Positions 30,285-32,959 of a stretch of DNA of 32,959 bases are shown piece after piece. A program made the position numbers and the translations under genes. Every line of letters starts with the position of its first letter. The stretch's first letter is position 1. The stretch is from positions 1 through 32,959 of the forward strand of contig JADLEL010000095.1 of the NCBI GenBank assembly GCA_020846145.1. Reading direction: 5' to 3'. Below the pieces are notes generated by a model, which had not been told where the DNA came from, did not search any database, and saw only the letters and a program-made list of their open reading frames with translations. Source of the stretch: Pirellulales bacterium. GTDB lineage: Bacteria; Planctomycetota; Planctomycetia; Pirellulales; Thermoguttaceae.

Positions 30285-32636
30285 TCAGGGGAGAGGCTCG
30301 AAGTAAAGGGCGTCGAGGCCGGCCTGGTGGCCGGTGGAGGCGGGATTGCGGCCGAGGGCTTCGAGGCGGAGTTCGTGGGGGCCGTCGCCGAGGAGGATTT
30401 CGCCGGCGGGGACCGCGCGGCGCTGGGGAGTCGGGGAATAGCCGTCGATGCTCTTGCCGAGCGGCTTGCCGTCGAGGGACCACTGGGCGATGCCGTAGTT
30501 CCAGGAGGCGATGGGGTAGAGCGTAACGGCATAACGGCCCGGCTTGAGCGGGGCGGGCAGGGCGTAGGAGGCCCAATCGCCCGGCTTGCGCAGTTGGACG
30601 AAGAGCAGTTTCCCGCCGGAGTTGGGCGGAATGGCTTTCAAGGCGAGTTCTTGGATCACGGATCGGGCGGCGCCGGTTTTCTTGGTGGGGATCAGCGATT
30701 CGCCTTCGATCGCGCCGGGCAGGCGGTAGGGATTTTCCCAATTGCCGATCCAGCGGGCGGGATCGCGGCTGTTGCCGCGCACGGAATAGACGTCGAAGCT
30801 CTGGGGATTGTACGCGCCGGGATGGGCGTAGCAATACGGCTGGCCCCAGGGATCGAGCGGGATGCGGGGGCCGGGGAAATAGGGCCAGTGACCCGCCTTC
30901 GCGGCCAATCGCGGCGGCTTGGCCAGGAGTTCGGCGAGGGCGCGGGGGTATTCGCCGGCATCGCGGGCGAAGCGCTCGACGGCCTCGGCCAGTTGCGCGA
31001 CCGTCGTTCGGGCGCGCGATTCCAACTCGGCGTTTCGTTTCTCGAATTGGACGAGATAATCGGCCATCCACTGATCCAAGTCGTCCCAGGGCAATTTGCG
31101 GAGGGAGATGGCGTCCATCGCCAGGCTGTAGCCGGGTCGGCCGGTCTTTTTCACGCGGGAGAGCGGATTGCAGCCCACGCACTCGAAGCGGAGGGTGTAC
31201 TTGCCCGGCTTGAGGCGGACGATTCCCAATTTGGCTTCGCGGACGGTGCCATAGGTGTAACTCTCCGGCCAGTTTTCCTTGAGGGAATCGTAGGGATCGT
31301 AAAAGTCCAGGGCCGGATCGAGGATTTTGTCCACGCCCGACCCGGCGAGCGAGACCTTCCAGATTCCGTATTCGGGGAAGAGCAACTGGAAGCAGGAGAT
31401 GGAGTATTGACCTTCTTCCTTGATTTCGACGGGCACGTCGAGCCATGCGCCGGGTTTTTGATTTTCGAGGAAGAGCATGGTTTTATCGAAGCAGGTTCGA
31501 TTCGTGCGGACGATGGGCCGCAGGCCTTCGGAGCAGGGGAGCTTGTCGGCGAGGTCCTTGACTTCGATCCAGATTTCCGGGTTGAGCCGCTCGGCGAGCG
31601 GCGGCAATTTGCAAAACGGCTCGGCGACGCCCTTCTGATACCAAAACGCGACCGAGGAGAAGAAATCGGGGCGATAGACGAAATCGTGGACGGTGCGCTT
31701 GCCGGTGGCGGGATCGAAGACTTCGGCAAAACTTCGCCGCTCGATCTCGACTTTCAACGACTTGCGGAAGACGACCGGCGATTGGATTTGCCAGCGGTAG
31801 GCGGTCCGGCGGGAATCGACGCCGTTGGGTTCGCAGATGGTGACGCCGGCGTTCAGGTTGGTGAAGAGCCGCAGGTTCCAGGCGTCGGTGAAGAAGTCCT
31901 CGGTGCCGGAGCCGACCAGCGAGGGCGTTTCCTCGCCGTCGATGTAGTAGCGGTCGTCGGATTCGCCGTACCAGCTTCCGAAGCTGTTTTGCGACGAAAG
32001 GACCTGGCCGACGTACTGCCCTTCGCCCTTCCCCTCGAAGATCGTATAGGGGGAGAAGGGCTTGACGGGAAATTCCTGGTGGTAGCGGGCGTGGAAGTAG
32101 AGGGTGTTTTCGGGGAGCGAAGGGAGCTGCATCCAGTCGATCTGGCAATAGACGCAAAGGTTGTTCTTCGATTGATTTTCCAGTTCCACGCGGGCTTTTT
32201 TACGGAAGGGCATGTGCCAGTAGCTGTTCAACGCCCGGCCGTAGGAGGTTACTTCGATGGGCAAGGTGCTGACGTTGGCCTTCATGCCGTTGCCGGCGGC
32301 GAAGAAGTCGCCGATGGGAGTTTCGACGGAAGGAGTCTCGGAGCCGTCCCAATAGACGCGAAAGACGAGCGAGCGGGGATAGCGGCGGTCGTTGGCGATG
32401 GTGAACCAGATATGCCGGATTTCGCCCGGCCCGTCGAGTTCGGCGAAGGTCTTTCGTTCGCCGGGGGCGAGGTGGTAGGAATCGGCGTTCGATTCGGGAT
32501 CGAACACGCCGGTCGAGAAGCGTTTGGTCGCCCCGGCTTGTTGGCGGGTGATTTCGTCGAGGACATCGGCGTGGGCCGCGCAGGCGGCGAGGAGGAGCGT
32601 CGAGGTCCAAAAACCGATCGTCGTGGATAATCGCAT
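30285..32636 (-). CDS. Secreted GH172 (DUF2961) protein fused to a GspG-like domain
   Basis: 783 aa. The signal peptide MRLSTTIGFWTSTLLLAACAAHAD has a possible lipobox LAAC (Cys19). The DUF2961/GH172 core spans about 25-400: ELDGPGEIRHIWFTI, PIGDFFAAGNG, YWHMPFRKKARVEL, YIDGEETPSLVGSGTEDFF (Glu246 in GTED) and AYRWQIQSPVVF. A beta domain follows. Residues 545-635 resemble the C-terminal domain of type II secretion pseudopilin GspG: a helix TTVAQLAEAVERFARDAGEYP, then IPLDPWGQPYCYAHPGAYN, FDVYSVRG and IGNWE. A final beta domain closes the protein. The ATG at 32636 has AGGAG 6 nt upstream; the longer frame reads into a repeat and is rejected. It is convergent with the serine hydrolase gene. Confidence 0.9.
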   Translation of the reverse strand: MRLSTTIGFWTSTLLLAACAAHADVLDEITRQQAGATKRFSTGVFDPESNADSYHLAPGERKTFAELDGPGEIRHIWFTIANDRRYPRSLVFRVYWDGSETPSVETPIGDFFAAGNGMKANVSTLPIEVTSYGRALNSYWHMPFRKKARVELENQSKNNLCVYCQIDWMQLPSLPENTLYFHARYHQEFPVKPFSPYTIFEGKGEGQYVGQVLSSQNSFGSWYGESDDRYYIDGEETPSLVGSGTEDFFTDAWNLRLFTNLNAGVTICEPNGVDSRRTAYRWQIQSPVVFRKSLKVEIERRSFAEVFDPATGKRTVHDFVYRPDFFSSVAFWYQKGVAEPFCKLPPLAERLNPEIWIEVKDLADKLPCSEGLRPIVRTNRTCFDKTMLFLENQKPGAWLDVPVEIKEEGQYSISCFQLLFPEYGIWKVSLAGSGVDKILDPALDFYDPYDSLKENWPESYTYGTVREAKLGIVRLKPGKYTLRFECVGCNPLSRVKKTGRPGYSLAMDAISLRKLPWDDLDQWMADYLVQFEKRNAELESRARTTVAQLAEAVERFARDAGEYPRALAELLAKPPRLAAKAGHWPYFPGPRIPLDPWGQPYCYAHPGAYNPQSFDVYSVRGNSRDPARWIGNWENPYRLPGAIEGESLIPTKKTGAARSVIQELALKAIPPNSGGKLLFVQLRKPGDWASYALPAPLKPGRYAVTLYPIASWNYGIAQWSLDGKPLGKSIDGYSPTPQRRAVPAGEILLGDGPHELRLEALGRNPASTGHQAGLDALYFEPLP

Positions 32637-32710
32637 GGGAGACTCCTGGAACGGTGGAAAGGTCAATGGAAAGATAGCTACGGTGTTTACTTGCATTGCG
32701 ATGGGGTGTT

Positions 32711-32756
32711 CGGCCAAAGGCCGAGCCGTTCGCCCAGCCCAGGGCATCGCCCTGGG
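32711..32756. repeat. CGGCC-AAA-GGCCG and CCCAGGGC-ATC-GCCCTGGG palindromes
   Basis: Two small palindromes in the upstream region of the GH172-GspG gene. The second (32738-32756) is related to those at 12570-12718. Confidence 0.7.
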
Positions 32757-32777
32757 GAAAAGGAACGTCAACTTCTC

Positions 32778-32959
32778 GTAACCGTTCACAGGGGACTGTC
32801 CCGATTTTCGCGGCGCGAAAGATGATGGTGCCGTAAAAATGCTTAATCGCCGCGAAAATGGGACTGTCCCCCTCGCGCCGCGGGAAGGGGACAGGTCCAT
32901 GTTTTCGGCCTACCGTTTGTCCCCAAAATACGTCATTTTGCCGAAAAATGGACCAGTCC
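32778..32959. repeat. GGGACAGTCCC-family palindromic repeat, long copy 4, cut by the window end
   Basis: Inverted relative to copy 1: GTAACCGTTCACAGGGGACTG, then CCGATTTTCGCGGCGCG, CCGCGAAAATGGGACTGTCC, ACCGTTTGTCCCC and GGACCAGTCC at the right edge. The resemblance to 969-1171 extends over the whole visible length. Confidence 0.9.

Noticed and set aside
30327..32630. 767-aa open frame on the plus strand opposite the GH172-GspG gene
   Set aside because: It is a GC-driven shadow; the minus-strand frame has a signal peptide, a ribosome-binding site and clear domains.
1..32959. tRNA or rRNA genes, a phage integrase, or an attachment site
   Set aside because: None was recognised on either strand; the mobile features visible are non-coding palindromic elements only.

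Overview
The window looks like a piece of a planctomycete chromosome (Pirellulales-like). The reasons are the mix of gene families (two secreted DUF2961/GH172 proteins, a secreted PQQ-type beta-propeller, a tandem serine hydrolase, a Uma2 protein), the high GC of most genes, the weak or absent Shine-Dalgarno sites before several starts, and intergenic spaces filled with palindromic repeats. This assignment is inference; there is no rRNA or other phylogenetic marker.

Layout. 1-6323 is a type II-C CRISPR-Cas locus. A CRISPR array runs off the left edge (eight complete 36-nt repeats). It is followed on the minus strand by cas2, cas1 and cas9, and beyond cas9 on the plus strand by a tracrRNA gene with promoter, anti-repeat and terminator. 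A second, diverged tracrRNA-like gene with its own terminator lies directly behind the first. The two share the CTTTCCGCAACAAGA core and the ATTCGCAGGC box but differ in the anti-repeat and 3' hairpins. An inverted-repeat element fills the cas1-cas2 junction exactly, and another palindrome sits between cas9 and cas1.

6373-10658 holds a membrane-anchored KAP-like P-loop NTPase, a nitroreductase, a small hypothetical protein, epmA and a GNAT acetyltransferase. 10686-14478 holds a secreted glycoside-hydrolase-like protein, then efp and epmB in divergent orientation. EpmA (EF-P ligase), EF-P (with the target Lys34) and EpmB (lysine 2,3-aminomutase) together form a complete beta-lysylation pathway for translating polyproline stretches. 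The Pro-rich protein encoded at 24033 would be a natural client.

14606-16314 carries a small orphan protein and a secreted PQQ-like propeller, followed by about 1 kb of AT-rich non-coding DNA. 17324-22057 is a lower-GC, defence-like block: a beta-class DNA methyltransferase convergent with a three-gene operon (209-aa unknown, 228-aa winged-helix-like protein with a C9 tract, 822-aa GHKL/MORC-type ATPase). A C-terminal remnant of a Type ISP restriction-modification enzyme follows at 22212-22481.

22702-32636 carries a lipoprotein, a Cys/Pro pentapeptide-repeat secreted protein with a long structured 5' leader, a Uma2-family protein, two GH172 proteins (one fused to a GspG-like domain) and a two-domain serine hydrolase. 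At least four copies of one palindromic element (GGGACAGTCCC family) are scattered through the window.

The most interesting signals are the tandem tracrRNA-like genes and the methyltransferase/GHKL-ATPase cluster.
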